IMG/VR virus record: IMGVR_UViG_3300027793_000218
Coordinates: 1-31,033 of that record
Origin: a virus
Strand: one strand, 5' to 3'
Length of the DNA stretch: 31,033 nt
The notes below the pieces were generated by a model. The model did no database searches and had not been told where the DNA came from. It was given only the letters and a program-made list of their open reading frames with translations. The position numbers and the translations under genes are program-made. Positions 15,884 to 24,844 of this stretch are shown piece after piece (position 1 is the first letter of the stretch; every line of letters starts with the position of its first letter).

Positions 15884-17821
15884 TTATTGACCATCAAACG
15901 AAACAGCAGGGTTAATAGACGAAGTTAATAAATCCATTATACCGGGTTGGGCAGAAAACCCTAGAGCTTCTGCTGCGCGGGATTTAGCCAATTGTCTTCT
16001 ATAGTTTTCTATAGCAACTGGGTCTGCCTTTCTACCTCTTTGCTCAAATATTCTTGCAACTTCTCCCGGAGAAATTGATTTTAGCGCGTTTTCATACTGC
16101 CTTGCATATTCTTTCTTTGTCGCAGCATCTGCGCGTTGAAGTGACATATCATATCTAGTCGCGTTCTCTCTATCTTTCCGGTCGTTTTCTGCTTCTGAAG
16201 TACCTAACCGAACTTGTGCGCCAAGGATAGCATTATTTGTTGCATTCCCTCTCGATGCAGCGCCTTCTGAAACTGCCAAAAGCCTTGCTAATTCAGCATC
16301 TCTTGCCGCTTGATCCGCTTTATACAATTCCATCTTTTGCGAGGATCTATCTTTTTCTTGATCATGCGCAATCTGTCTAATAAGCGCATCCCTTGCATTA
16401 GCAAGTTCATTAGCCTGTTTAGAATCGCCTTCCGCAGCAGCTTGTTTTTGCGCGTCAAGAAGTCTTTGCGAAGTCTTAATTTTGGCAGCGTTCTCACGCG
16501 CTTTGGCATTGACTTCGGTCAACGCAGTCAATCCTTCTGAAGCGCCAGCGGTCAGCCCTTTTAAGAAATTCCCCGGCGTTGCAGCCATCTTAAGGAAACC
16601 CCTTGCTGCTGCACCAAATCTATCGCCTACTGCCTGTTCCTCTTGCAAACGAGCATCTTTATCGTATTCCCCGCGCATTTTTCTATAAAACTCAGGATCT
16701 ACTCCTGCGGCTTTATCAAATTCTTTTTTCTTAGCAATAATGTTTTCCGGGGCTAATTCTTCTTGTGTATAAGGCGGCGCGTAAGTAATTTCTCCCGGTT
16801 TTTCGGGATTAATAGAACTTTTAATTGAGTTCAAATCAACGCCGCCGCTACCCGTTTTTTTAGCATCTTCCAGAATTTTATATAGCCGGTCATACGGACT
16901 TACCGGAGTCGCAGAAAACCCAGCATCAGACGCGGGGGCGTCAGAACTTTCATAGTCACGAAAATAAGGAGCGGGGTCAGTTTGTTTAGGATAATACCCA
17001 ACCGGATATGCGTTTTTTGGAGATGTTAATTTATTTAATCTGTTTTGATCTTTTGAATCAATTTCGTTAAAATAATTTACTGGATCTTCTATCAGTGTAG
17101 ATTTTTGCGGTTTAGGGTTTATTCCAACGATTGAAGGTGGTTGGCTTAAATCAAATGGAGTTAATACATCAGTAGACATAACGCTAGGAATAGATGAATT
17201 TACTGAAGATAACATCATCCTTCGTTCTAAAGGGTCTAACTGCGCAAGCATTTGACTCAGATCATCCGGGTCATACCCAGTGAAATCTAAATCTAGTCCT
17301 TCGACAAAACTTCTATTATTTTTCCCGCTGAACGCCACAACGCCGCCCTTTTCATAGCGCGGTTCGTATGGAAGTGATGCAACACCGTAGTCGTGAACGT
17401 GCCCGCCCGCCTGCATAACCTGCGGCGGCATCTGGGGCGGCATCTGGGGCGGCATCTGGGGCGGCATTGCGCCCATTCCCGGCACGCCTTGCGGCGGCAT
17501 CTGGGGCGGCATACCCTGCGGGGGCATCTGGGGCGGCATTCTAGGAGCGCCTTGGGGCGGCATACCTTGCGGCATAGCGCCGGGAAGTCCTTGGGGCGGC
17601 ATTCCTCGCGGCGGCTGTGATAGCGCCTGCATTACGTTTTCCGTCACCGTCCCCTGCGGCGGGGGCGGCTTGGGCTGCTGCATTTCTTTTAGCTGCGCCA
17701 GTCGGGAAGTCACCAAGTACAGATAAGGATTGTTCTTATCTTGCAACATGGACATTAGCTGTTGAGGGTTCATACGCGACAGAGCAGCGTTAACTTTTTC
17801 AATTTGCGGATCGATTGACAT
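15884..17821 (-). CDS. Virion-associated protein with MPPQ repeats (645 aa)
   Basis: N-terminal 45 residues are helical (NAALSRMNPQQLMSMLQ), then residues 48-135 are built of Met-Pro-Pro-Gln/Gly repeats, then HVHDYGVASLP and RYEKGGVVAFSG (about 155-167), a Gly-Gly-Val-Val-Ala-Phe tag I recall from other phage structural proteins. Residues about 380-590 are long Ala/Lys/Glu/Gln helices, probably a coiled coil, with a short Gly/Ala hydrophobic patch near 400-430. The order of genes and composition suggest an internal virion or ejection protein, made just before the giant one. Function not known. The start at 17821 has a weak GGGG site, and lies two bases from the upstream gene's stop, so coupled translation is likely. 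Confidence 0.75.
   Translation of the reverse strand: MSIDPQIEKVNAALSRMNPQQLMSMLQDKNNPYLYLVTSRLAQLKEMQQPKPPPPQGTVTENVMQALSQPPRGMPPQGLPGAMPQGMPPQGAPRMPPQMPPQGMPPQMPPQGVPGMGAMPPQMPPQMPPQMPPQVMQAGGHVHDYGVASLPYEPRYEKGGVVAFSGKNNRSFVEGLDLDFTGYDPDDLSQMLAQLDPLERRMMLSSVNSSIPSVMSTDVLTPFDLSQPPSIVGINPKPQKSTLIEDPVNYFNEIDSKDQNRLNKLTSPKNAYPVGYYPKQTDPAPYFRDYESSDAPASDAGFSATPVSPYDRLYKILEDAKKTGSGGVDLNSIKSSINPEKPGEITYAPPYTQEELAPENIIAKKKEFDKAAGVDPEFYRKMRGEYDKDARLQEEQAVGDRFGAAARGFLKMAATPGNFLKGLTAGASEGLTALTEVNAKARENAAKIKTSQRLLDAQKQAAAEGDSKQANELANARDALIRQIAHDQEKDRSSQKMELYKADQAARDAELARLLAVSEGAASRGNATNNAILGAQVRLGTSEAENDRKDRENATRYDMSLQRADAATKKEYARQYENALKSISPGEVARIFEQRGRKADPVAIENYRRQLAKSRAAEALGFSAQPGIMDLLTSSINPAVSFDGQ
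17417..17680 (-). repeat. 12-base MPPQ-encoding repeat tract
   Basis: On the plus strand a GGCGGCATCTGG-type 12-base unit recurs, at some points perfectly in tandem (from about 17423 to 17465) and elsewhere interrupted by GGxCCT-like spacers. It encodes the tetrapeptide MPPQ on the minus strand. Proline-rich tracts of this type act as extended linkers in virion proteins; length is likely to vary between relatives. Confidence 0.85.
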
Positions 17822-17823
17822 GA

Positions 17824-19428
17824 TTAAACCCCAGCATAATCTTGAAGGCTGCTACCACCGCCGCCAGTCCAGAAGTTATTAGCTCTATCGAACAGCCCGC
17901 CGATAGAATTAATGCCTTGATTGCCCAACATCATCGGGGCACCGAGATACATACTGGCAGCGGAGCCAGCTAACCCGCCAAGGGTACTCATCAAGCTAGG
18001 TGTCTGAGAAAACTCACGCGAAGTGCCGGTTTCGCGACCAGTTCTAGTTTCCCCAGACCGCGTAGCTGAAAGAATTTGAGCTAATTTCATAGCGTCATCA
18101 CGGCTAATATCTTGGCGTTTCAACGCTTGCTGCAACTTGATTGCCATTTTTTGGTTTTCAATGTTGCGTCTATCAGCACCAGCCGCAGCGCGAGCATTAT
18201 ATCTTTGCAAATCGGCAGCTTGACGCGCAGTACCTAATGCACCTAGACCTTGTGCAGCATCTAACCCAAGATTGGCAGCAAACTGCCGGCCTTGTTGGTT
18301 AGCGTTGAACGCATCTTGTGCTGTTCTAGCGTTAAGCCCATAAGTAGCTGCGTTAGCGTTATATGCGTTTAACGCGGTATCTGCATTAAGGCCGTATGCT
18401 CTTGCACGCGCAGCTTCATTTTGCGCTGCGGTATTTTGATTAGCTAGATACGCATCTTGCGCTGCTTTAGTATTCATCCCATAAGTGGCTTGATTAGCTA
18501 AATACGCATCTTGCGCCGCTTTAGTATTAAGCCCGTACCCGGATTCACGGGCGCGTTGCTGTGCATTATAAGCAGCAAGTCGTTGCGCTTCGTTCTGTCC
18601 AGCGGTGGCTTGGTTCATGCCATATGCACGTTCACCTGCACCGACATTGAATTGCTCAATACCTAAACGCCGGTTAACGTCTGCATTGAACTGATCGCGA
18701 GCTTCTCTAAACGCAGCAGAATTCCCTTTGGCGGTAATGTCGGCAATGGTGTTAGCCATATTCCGATTACCAAATGCTGCTTGTAATGCCGCATTGCTAG
18801 ACCCGAGTCCAGCCCCAAATGAACTTTGTAGTTGTGTTAACGCAGCTTGACGGTTACCTTCGCGGATTGCCTGCTGCCGCGCCTGTTCAGTCACCGCTTC
18901 ATTAAACGGATCCATGTACTGTTTGGCATCCGCCGCCGAGAAATTCTGAGGGGTGTTAACAGTTTTTAGGTCGTAGTTACCAAACGCTTGCGGGCCAGCG
19001 TAGCTTTGAACATCGAATCTATCAGGGGCATTAAATCTGCCGAATTCGGAAGGGGCGTTATAGTTTCCAAACGCGGTTGGATCTGCGTACGCTGACGGCG
19101 CGTTGTAATTTCCATACGCTGACGGCGCGTCGTAATTACCCGCTTGAAAGTTAGCCGCTTGATTATACAGATTGCCCGCTTGGGCATATTCCCCCGGCGT
19201 TTTTAGCCCCCGAATGCCCGCCCATGCAGCCGTCAAATCTGAATTAGGGCCAGCAACGTATTGATTAGGGTTTAACGGATTAAATTTACCGCTGAACGCA
19301 TCAACCGCTCTATCAGTTGCCCCGTAAACTGCCTGTTGATAACGTGGATCAAGAGTAGTTGTACTGGTAGAATCTTTAGTCGATTCAGTCCTACCAGACT
19401 CTTCTATATCACCATCTAGCCAACCCAT
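17824..19428 (-). CDS. Repetitive Ala/Asn/Tyr-rich virion protein (534 aa)
   Basis: The N-terminus contains a beta-like start (LDPRYQQAVYGATDRAVDAF) and a run of GNYNAPSAY/FGNYNAPSEF units (about 98-150). A middle part (about 160-255) reads like a helical core (EQARQQAIREGNRQAALTQL). Residues about 255-400 hold an 18-residue repeat, YGLNTKAAQDAYLANQAT and relatives, mostly helical. C-terminal section has a Gly/Ala/Met hydrophobic patch (LGGLAGSAASMYLGAPMM). Such composition and the site in the virion block suit an internal or ejection protein. It starts at ATG 19428 after AAGGAG, which lies inside the end of the previous gene. No enzyme motif seen; function unknown. Confidence 0.72.
   Translation of the reverse strand: MGWLDGDIEESGRTESTKDSTSTTTLDPRYQQAVYGATDRAVDAFSGKFNPLNPNQYVAGPNSDLTAAWAGIRGLKTPGEYAQAGNLYNQAANFQAGNYDAPSAYGNYNAPSAYADPTAFGNYNAPSEFGRFNAPDRFDVQSYAGPQAFGNYDLKTVNTPQNFSAADAKQYMDPFNEAVTEQARQQAIREGNRQAALTQLQSSFGAGLGSSNAALQAAFGNRNMANTIADITAKGNSAAFREARDQFNADVNRRLGIEQFNVGAGERAYGMNQATAGQNEAQRLAAYNAQQRARESGYGLNTKAAQDAYLANQATYGMNTKAAQDAYLANQNTAAQNEAARARAYGLNADTALNAYNANAATYGLNARTAQDAFNANQQGRQFAANLGLDAAQGLGALGTARQAADLQRYNARAAAGADRRNIENQKMAIKLQQALKRQDISRDDAMKLAQILSATRSGETRTGRETGTSREFSQTPSLMSTLGGLAGSAASMYLGAPMMLGNQGINSIGGLFDRANNFWTGGGGSSLQDYAGV
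18230..18545 (-). repeat. 54-base repeats encoding YGLNxxxAQDAYxANQxx
   Basis: At least four imperfect copies encode 18-residue units: YGLNTKAAQDAYLANQAT, YGMNTKAAQDAYLANQNT, YGLNADTALNAYNANAAT and YGLNARTAQDAFNANQQG, with an inserted Ala/Glu/Arg helix after the second. They form the helical part of the virion protein. Confidence 0.75.
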
Positions 19429-19431
19429 AAC

Positions 19432-19908
19432 TTAACTCCTTTGAGCGGTTAAACCGTCAACGTATTCCACGAATAATTCTTCTTTTGTAATGGCAAAGTC
19501 AGCTATTTCGTTTGAAATTTGCGATACGTAACTCATGCCATGAACAAGAAAAATTATGTATAACAAAAAGTCTATGTTATTTGTAATGCAACGCCGTACT
19601 GCATAGACTGTTTTCTTAGAAACTAATTCGTTGGCTTCCAATTTAGGCACCAAATGCGCCCATGAATTGATAATTCCGGTCAGAAATGGAAGTAGATTTC
19701 CCCGGTGCGCAATAAAAAATGGGTTGCTAGGGAGTACCACCATCAAGGTAAACATAACTGAATTGATTCTGGAATCGGAAATTGGCTTATCTTTGTCAAG
19801 CAAATCATCCCAAAACTCGTATGCTTCAGATACTTGCATAAAAAATGAATAAGCGTTGTCATCGCTTATCCACCCGTAAATTTTACTGCGCTCTTGGTCG
19901 GTTAACAT
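19432..19908 (-). CDS. Conserved phage protein of unknown function (158 aa)
   Basis: A helical 158-residue protein. The FWDDLLDKDKPISDSRINSVMF segment (about 32-53) followed by PSNPFFIAHRGNLLPFLTGIINSW is, from memory, a recurring pattern in small proteins near tail and virion genes of many phages, without an assigned function. Moderately hydrophobic stretches (TLMVVLPSNPFF, IDFLLYIIFLVHG) could pack in a helical core; a true membrane anchor is not convincing. Stop of the upstream gene and this ATG touch (TTAAATG) with no clear ribosome site, so translation is probably coupled. The tail of this gene carries the Shine-Dalgarno for the next one. Confidence 0.7.
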   Translation of the reverse strand: MLTDQERSKIYGWISDDNAYSFFMQVSEAYEFWDDLLDKDKPISDSRINSVMFTLMVVLPSNPFFIAHRGNLLPFLTGIINSWAHLVPKLEANELVSKKTVYAVRRCITNNIDFLLYIIFLVHGMSYVSQISNEIADFAITKEELFVEYVDGLTAQRS

Positions 19909-21405
19909 TTAAGCAGGTAGATATTTTTTAGCGTCAATTTGCTTGCCCTGTTTTTTGTTTCCGGTGCGGGCATGGCGGATGCGATCCATCATTGCGTATA
20001 GCATTTTAGCGCCTGCTTTACTAGACCCATTCCCAAGGTGGCTGACAACATCCGCAGGGATAACGAACTCTCCATCCGCAAGGCGTGCCGGCTGATGCCC
20101 GTCAATGGTGGCTTTTATCGAATCGCTCATACCATCACCGGGGCCGTCGAGATAACCTTCGACTGGTTTATTACTGGTAACACCACCGAGCTTTAACCCT
20201 GCTAACCCATACTGCGACGCAGGCGCACCGCCCATCGGGTTCATTGCGCTTTTTTGCGGGTCAATTGGGCCACCAGCAGCGCGGCGAACAGGCTGTGGAC
20301 TACTTGACTGCCCAAACAAAGGCGTAGCCGCAGGGCGAGCGGGAGTGGATGCGGGAGTGGGAGTGGGCGTTCCCGGTGTTCTTGGCCCGACAAAGTTGGG
20401 GGACGACTGGCTAGGCCGCGAAGGCGCGGTGGGGATGGTGGATTTAATGCCGGTGCTCCTAGAATTTGAGGGTATAAAATTCGCAGCGGCAAGCAAAGGT
20501 GCGGCACTGGAAGGCCGAGAAGTGTCCGTTACAAGCGAAGAGGGCACGTTACCCGCTACGTCCCACGCCGTTTTAAATGGGGTAGCCGCAGCACCACTAG
20601 CCGCGCCACTAAACATAGAACTAGGGTTAGAAATAAAGTTGCCCACCTTAGAAACCCCTTGCCCGATAAAGTTACCCACGCCTCCAGCGGCTTGAATAGT
20701 GGGGACTAAACTTCCCGAACCATATCCCCCTGCGGTATTCAACAAAATCTCAAGAGGAGATCCTCCTTCCACCGCCGTTTTTATCCCGCCATACGCTGCT
20801 GCCAACGCGGGGCCGGCACCGGGGATAAACCCAAGCGCAATTTGCGGAAGAAAATCGGCAATCATGCCGCCTATGTCGCGAGGTTGAAGTGCATTCTGCG
20901 CTTGCAACGTTCGCTGCGAGTAATCCAAAAGCTCAGTCGCCGGAATGTTAGGATTTTGTGCCATAAGTTGTCGGACAGACGGTACTTTGGCGTCGTCGCG
21001 GCCCCAAGTCTTGTCCCCCCAGACCCCGGTGGTGTATTTCGGGTTGTCGAGGATGCGCTTGAGCATTGCCTGCGCTTTGGTTTCGGCCTGTGGGTCATCG
21101 GGGTTAATGCCCATTGCCCAGAGGCCAGCACCTTTGGTTTGGGAGAATTTTTCTTGGAAGCTACGGTTGTCTCGCTCTGGATCCATCCCCTGTCCAAATC
21201 TGACAAAACCGTATCTTTGGTCACCTTTTTGTGGGACATAAGTCTTAGACGCCGCCTCTTGCTGGTCTAGCTGTGCTTTTAGCGCAGGGTTAAGCGCCCC
21301 GGTCTGTGGATCACGCATCCAAAAAGCACCGCCGTTTTGCGGGGTGTTCAGCCCTCGCATGGAGTCTAAATAGTCGTACCCACGAAAAGAACCAATGCCT
21401 GCCAT
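19909..21405 (-). CDS. Virion protein with conserved DGEFVIPADVV C-terminal tag (498 aa)
   Basis: N-terminal half is polar (MRDPQTGALNPALKAQLDQQ; residues to about 175), then a Gly/Ala/Pro hydrophobic patch IADFLPQIALGFIPGAGPAL (about 182-205), then Ser/Pro/Thr-rich linkers (about 300-370). The C-terminus carries GPGDGMSDSIKATIDGHQPA and RLADGEFVIPADVVSHLGNG (about 420-465) followed by a basic helix. I recall this last motif in structural proteins of many uncultured phages, where its function is unknown. Start ATG 21405 has AGGAG at good spacing. Probably an internal virion or ejection protein. Confidence 0.75.
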   Translation of the reverse strand: MAGIGSFRGYDYLDSMRGLNTPQNGGAFWMRDPQTGALNPALKAQLDQQEAASKTYVPQKGDQRYGFVRFGQGMDPERDNRSFQEKFSQTKGAGLWAMGINPDDPQAETKAQAMLKRILDNPKYTTGVWGDKTWGRDDAKVPSVRQLMAQNPNIPATELLDYSQRTLQAQNALQPRDIGGMIADFLPQIALGFIPGAGPALAAAYGGIKTAVEGGSPLEILLNTAGGYGSGSLVPTIQAAGGVGNFIGQGVSKVGNFISNPSSMFSGAASGAAATPFKTAWDVAGNVPSSLVTDTSRPSSAAPLLAAANFIPSNSRSTGIKSTIPTAPSRPSQSSPNFVGPRTPGTPTPTPASTPARPAATPLFGQSSSPQPVRRAAGGPIDPQKSAMNPMGGAPASQYGLAGLKLGGVTSNKPVEGYLDGPGDGMSDSIKATIDGHQPARLADGEFVIPADVVSHLGNGSSKAGAKMLYAMMDRIRHARTGNKKQGKQIDAKKYLPA

Positions 21406-21418
21406 ATCAGACTCCTAC

Positions 21419-21943
21419 TTATAGCTGTGCAGAGATGACGATCCAACGTGCATCTGCTTGAGAATAAACTAACGTCACCGCTCCAGAACCTGTCGTAACG
21501 ATGTCGGCTCCGGTGTTCGTGATAATGCGGTTTGGCGCGGTGCTACTCGCACTTTGATTTGCAATCGTCATGGCGTTTGCCGTGGCGTTATACAGCACCA
21601 CTTGCTGTCCATCTAACGCGGCGTAGACCAAAGTAGGTACGGAATTGTAAACTGTATTACCCGTCAAAATCCCTGTAATCGAAAACGCCAAGGTAGGGGC
21701 TGAGATTCTAAAAAACGTAGCGGCAGGAATTGCAAAGTTATTGTTCGCGCCGTTAACTACCGTAAGCGCAGTGAACGGCGTAACAAGCTGCCTAGTGGAT
21801 AGAACGTCAGTGTTTATTCCGCCTCTAGAATCTATTGCCGCAAAATACGTATCTAAAGACCGCATAAAACGGTTAAAGAATATCGCATCGTATTCTTTTG
21901 GTGCGCTGGGTATCCGGGGGGCTTTAGTTAAATCTAACGCCAT
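21419..21943 (-). CDS. Small tail/fibre-like structural protein (174 aa)
   Basis: N-terminus (ALDLTKAPRIPSAPKEYDAI) plus a helix, FFNRFMRSLDTYFAAID, resembles the attachment ends of phage tail adhesins; the rest is beta-rich with Ala/Thr/Asn and repeats of the type NATANAMTIANQSA and GSGAVTLVYSQADARWIVIS, a common final strand pair in short fibres and receptor-binding proteins. Start ATG 21943 follows AAGGGGG. It sits between the tail-associated protein and the ejection proteins, so a tail tip or fibre-adapter role is inferred. Confidence 0.65.
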   Translation of the reverse strand: MALDLTKAPRIPSAPKEYDAIFFNRFMRSLDTYFAAIDSRGGINTDVLSTRQLVTPFTALTVVNGANNNFAIPAATFFRISAPTLAFSITGILTGNTVYNSVPTLVYAALDGQQVVLYNATANAMTIANQSASSTAPNRIITNTGADIVTTGSGAVTLVYSQADARWIVISAQL

Positions 21944-21945
21944 GA

Positions 21946-23925
21946 TTACCCCCTTGTACCGTCTTCACGTATATCGATTCGGGGCGAACCTAGTTGCCAA
22001 TTAACCCCCAACTCGGTAGATCCAATAGAAACCCCTATCTGACGCGCACGCGCACGAACAAATACTTGGTCGGTATATTGCTCAACTAACGCCGTAGAAC
22101 CGGGGCTTTGCGTAACCGAACGGGAGAAATTTTGATTTTCTGCGTTGTCGGTCATGTATGCAGCACCGGGAAAATTGCGCGGAAACAACGTAAAATTAAC
22201 GCTGGGGGTCGTTCCTGACGCAGAGCCTACAAGTGATACATCTGGTATCAGTCGGCGCACCAGCATGAATTTGTTGCCGTCTGGGTCAAGGTCGATGTTG
22301 TTGGAAGTAATATACGAAGTCATCGGAAGCGTGCCCGCGTCAGTACCACGTTCATGGTCATATAGGTAGTTATCGTCCCCACTCGCCCCTTGGGGGTATT
22401 GCCGCAAGGGAGAATCAGACCACGCGGTACGGCTCATCCCTTCAGTGCAGTCGCCGTAATACCAGATGTTTTCAGAATAATTATAGATAACATATTTATT
22501 TATGGTGTCGGAATTAGTAGAGCAATAAAACCACCAAATTTCAAAGAAGCGTTCGTTACCTGCGGCTGTAAATTGTTCTGCCTGTGCCCAATTAATGTCT
22601 TCAAATACATGTTGTCTAAGCGTGCATTCTATAGTCTCTACACGCCCGTTATACATAAAGAATTTATCCGTACCCATCCAATACAATCTGTTATCTTTAA
22701 CGGCTATTGCACTTGGCCCCATAAGAGAAATTTCGTTAGAAATTAAGTCTTGGGAAAATACGCTATCGCCTCCTACAAATTGTATTGAGGTAATAGACCG
22801 TTCAGTAAACACCAGCGTTTCTGTTAAGTTTGGAACTGCTCGTAAGATAGTAGATCCTGTTTGAATTTTTAGAAACCCCGCAGTGGAAAGTTCTGAAGAC
22901 GCAGGATCCCAATCCAGATAATTTGATTGACTTGCCCATCGCACCAACAATGGGTCAAAAAACGTAACGCCGCCGCCGTAAGTTGTAGCCCCGAACGCCA
23001 TCAAAATACCACTTTTAGGGTCAAACAGAATTTGCCCTACTTGGTTAGGTACAGACGCTGCTCCTACTTTACTACTTAATAATACAGCGTTAGTAGGCCC
23101 AGCTGCTGGCGCTACAGTAAACGATGTATCTATTGCCCAGTAATAAATGTCGCTATTACGAATATTAAAAAGTAAATCAGTTCTATTAGATGTTACGTTG
23201 TATCGTGACGCGAAATACACCAATCTAATTTGATTAGAAATCGCCGTTGCGGCAGCAATGCCCCACCCCGTTAACGGAGGAAGCGTATAGGGAAATGAAG
23301 TTGAGGAAGTACCGCCCCAGTAGGGCGCACCCCAACCTACACCAGACCCAGACGAACTGAACCCGGAAGGGATATAAAAATATGCAATGATGGAAGCGCC
23401 GCCGCCCGCGCCAGCAGAAGTTGCTGCTGTATCCACCGTGATATTAAAAGTAGTGGTGCTGAGTACAGTAATCTCAAACTGGACGTTATTAAGGCTTGCA
23501 GCAGGGATGCCATTAGCGGCAGTTGCCCCCGAAAACACTACGTAGTCCCCAGTGACCCCACCATGCGCGGTGGTAGTAGTGACTAAAACGGTAGTGGAAA
23601 ACGCGGCGGTGGTAAATGAAACAGTACCAGCGGCAAATGTCGCACGGATAGGCGTAATGTCGTTGAGCGTGCCGTTGCTTTCTACGTAAACTTTGGTGCT
23701 AGTACCAAGCGCAAGAAAATTGTATCCGGGCGTGGGGAGCCAGTTAAATAACGTGCGGCAAACCCCTAGATACGCAGACGCAGACGCCTTAAGCCACCCA
23801 CCTAGTTTTTGTGGGTAGCCAGAGAGAAACCGAATTTTATTAGATTCCCACCAACCGCCTTCGCCTGTGTAGTTGGTTTGGTCTCGGTTTACCCCCGGCT
23901 TAAATATCAGCTTTTTAAGGGGCAT
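21946..23925 (-). CDS. Tail-associated beta-rich structural protein (659 aa), gp10-like in style
   Basis: N-terminus MPLKKLIFKPGVNRDQTNYT followed by EGGWWESNKIRFLSGYPQKLGGW is the opening I recall from podophage tail or DNA-stabilisation proteins related in plan to P22 gp10. The body is beta-strand and Trp/Tyr/Gly rich, as in a propeller. Residues about 103-190 contain a Thr/Ala/Gly-rich insert (TTTAHGGVTGDYVVFSGATA) reminiscent of small beta domains inserted in phage tail proteins. A later section (LVFTERSITSIQFVGGDSVF; RLYWMGTDKFFMYNGRVETI) fits propeller blades. Role as tail hub or neck stabiliser is inferred. Stop and next start nearly touch. Confident as structural, less so about the exact homolog. 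Confidence 0.75.
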   Translation of the reverse strand: MPLKKLIFKPGVNRDQTNYTGEGGWWESNKIRFLSGYPQKLGGWLKASASAYLGVCRTLFNWLPTPGYNFLALGTSTKVYVESNGTLNDITPIRATFAAGTVSFTTAAFSTTVLVTTTTAHGGVTGDYVVFSGATAANGIPAASLNNVQFEITVLSTTTFNITVDTAATSAGAGGGASIIAYFYIPSGFSSSGSGVGWGAPYWGGTSSTSFPYTLPPLTGWGIAAATAISNQIRLVYFASRYNVTSNRTDLLFNIRNSDIYYWAIDTSFTVAPAAGPTNAVLLSSKVGAASVPNQVGQILFDPKSGILMAFGATTYGGGVTFFDPLLVRWASQSNYLDWDPASSELSTAGFLKIQTGSTILRAVPNLTETLVFTERSITSIQFVGGDSVFSQDLISNEISLMGPSAIAVKDNRLYWMGTDKFFMYNGRVETIECTLRQHVFEDINWAQAEQFTAAGNERFFEIWWFYCSTNSDTINKYVIYNYSENIWYYGDCTEGMSRTAWSDSPLRQYPQGASGDDNYLYDHERGTDAGTLPMTSYITSNNIDLDPDGNKFMLVRRLIPDVSLVGSASGTTPSVNFTLFPRNFPGAAYMTDNAENQNFSRSVTQSPGSTALVEQYTDQVFVRARARQIGVSIGSTELGVNWQLGSPRIDIREDGTRG

Positions 23926-24096
23926 TTACTTTTCCTTGCGGAAAATCTCGATGGCCGAGATGACAGCACCTACCGCCAGACCAATCTGCTGCATAGCATC
24001 GGGATTAACCCCCACGCCAAGCGTGCCCACCATGACGGCAGCGCCGCGCCAAGTAGAGGGTTCCTTCGCACGATCTAGGAAAAACTTGAGATTCAT
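23926..24096 (-). CDS. Small hydrophobic protein, candidate holin (56 aa)
   Basis: A short gene found by reading the frame from ATG 24096 to TAA 23926. An AGGAGG lies just upstream, within 24098-24110. The product MNLKFFLDRAKEPSTWRGAA has a charged N-terminus, a hydrophobic stretch VMVGTLGVGV (21-30), a polar turn NPDAMQQ, a second hydrophobic stretch IGLAVGAVISAIEIF (38-52) and a basic end RKEK. Two short membrane spans with charged ends suit a small holin or antiholin, and it directly follows the endolysin in the transcript. Phages often have such tiny proteins near lysis genes; holin activity is inferred. Confidence 0.75.
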   Translation of the reverse strand: MNLKFFLDRAKEPSTWRGAAVMVGTLGVGVNPDAMQQIGLAVGAVISAIEIFRKEK

Positions 24097-24107
24097 GGAG
24101 GCTCCTC

Positions 24108-24614
24108 CTACGGAAGGTTAATCAGATTCTCGGCGATACGCCGTGCCCACCCTTTACCATACTTATCGAAAACTTTCAACTCTGTCATGAACTTGAGGCG
24201 CTGACCGTTGAACACCGCAGCGAGCTTGTACTGATCCATTGCCCGCACCGCCGCTAACGTCCCCTGACCGATAATCCCGTCATCCTTAACCCCAACGGCC
24301 CGCTGAAGCCACTTCGCAGCCTGACCCACACCGGAGTTCACCGCCCCATCAAACACAGCAAAACGCACTTGCTTGGGGAGATCGTCAGCGTGCAATTTGT
24401 CCCAATAGTCCCGGCGATAAATCTGCTGCGCTCGCTCAAGCGTCAAGTTCTTGATGTCCTCCATCGGATAGGAGTTAGCGGCGACGCCATACTTAGTGCC
24501 CAACATTTCGCCAACGCCAACCTTGCCGCCAGTCCAGTTGCCGGGGTCGTTGCGATCGTCGCTGTAACCGCCTTCGTGCCCGATAAGTACCTTGAAAGAT
24601 TCTTCAAACGTCAT
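24108..24614 (-). CDS. Endolysin, GH108-type muramidase with C-terminal peptidoglycan-binding domain
   Basis: A 168-residue lysozyme-like endolysin. The N-terminus (FKVLIGHEGGYSDDRNDPGN) carries the HEGGYS signature of the glycoside hydrolase 108 / ZliS family, with Glu14 the expected catalytic acid; TKYGVAANSYP follows. The C-terminal part (FDGAVNSGVGQAAKWLQRAV, about 88-125) matches the PG_binding_3 helical domain that accompanies it. Length is usual for the family. It cuts the glycan of peptidoglycan. No signal peptide, so export needs a holin from the neighbouring small membrane proteins. Its ATG overlaps the upstream gene's stop (ATGA, 24611-24614). Confidence 0.93.
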   Translation of the reverse strand: MTFEESFKVLIGHEGGYSDDRNDPGNWTGGKVGVGEMLGTKYGVAANSYPMEDIKNLTLERAQQIYRRDYWDKLHADDLPKQVRFAVFDGAVNSGVGQAAKWLQRAVGVKDDGIIGQGTLAAVRAMDQYKLAAVFNGQRLKFMTELKVFDKYGKGWARRIAENLINLP

Positions 24615-24844
24615 TTGTCCACCTTGGAGTCTAATTTGTCAAAGATACGAACCAGCATTTCTTTCACTTCGCGAATGTCTACACGGTAATCTTCACGGGA
24701 AACGTAAGTGCGAGGGATTTCTTCGCGGAGCTTAGAAAGGTCTGAACGAAGCGCGATACTAGCCTCCCACACGGAGCGGCCAAACCACCCAATAATCGTC
24801 ATCACAACGCCAAGGATGATGTTAAAAAGTGTTTGGTAGTCCAC
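24611..24844 (-). CDS. Single-span membrane coiled-coil protein, candidate spanin subunit or holin (77 aa)
   Basis: Starts with GTG at 24844, whose first base is the last base of the upstream TAG stop. A TAGGAAAG site precedes it. The N-terminal segment (MDYQTLFNIILGVVMTIIGW) is one membrane span, followed by a charged helix (about 33-77; LREEIPRTYVSREDYRVDIR) ending MLVRIFDKLDSK. This N-in anchor plus coiled coil resembles an inner-membrane spanin, although it is short for that; alternatively it is a regulator of the holin. It overlaps the endolysin by four bases. Confidence 0.7.
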   Translation of the reverse strand: MDYQTLFNIILGVVMTIIGWFGRSVWEASIALRSDLSKLREEIPRTYVSREDYRVDIREVKEMLVRIFDKLDSKVDK

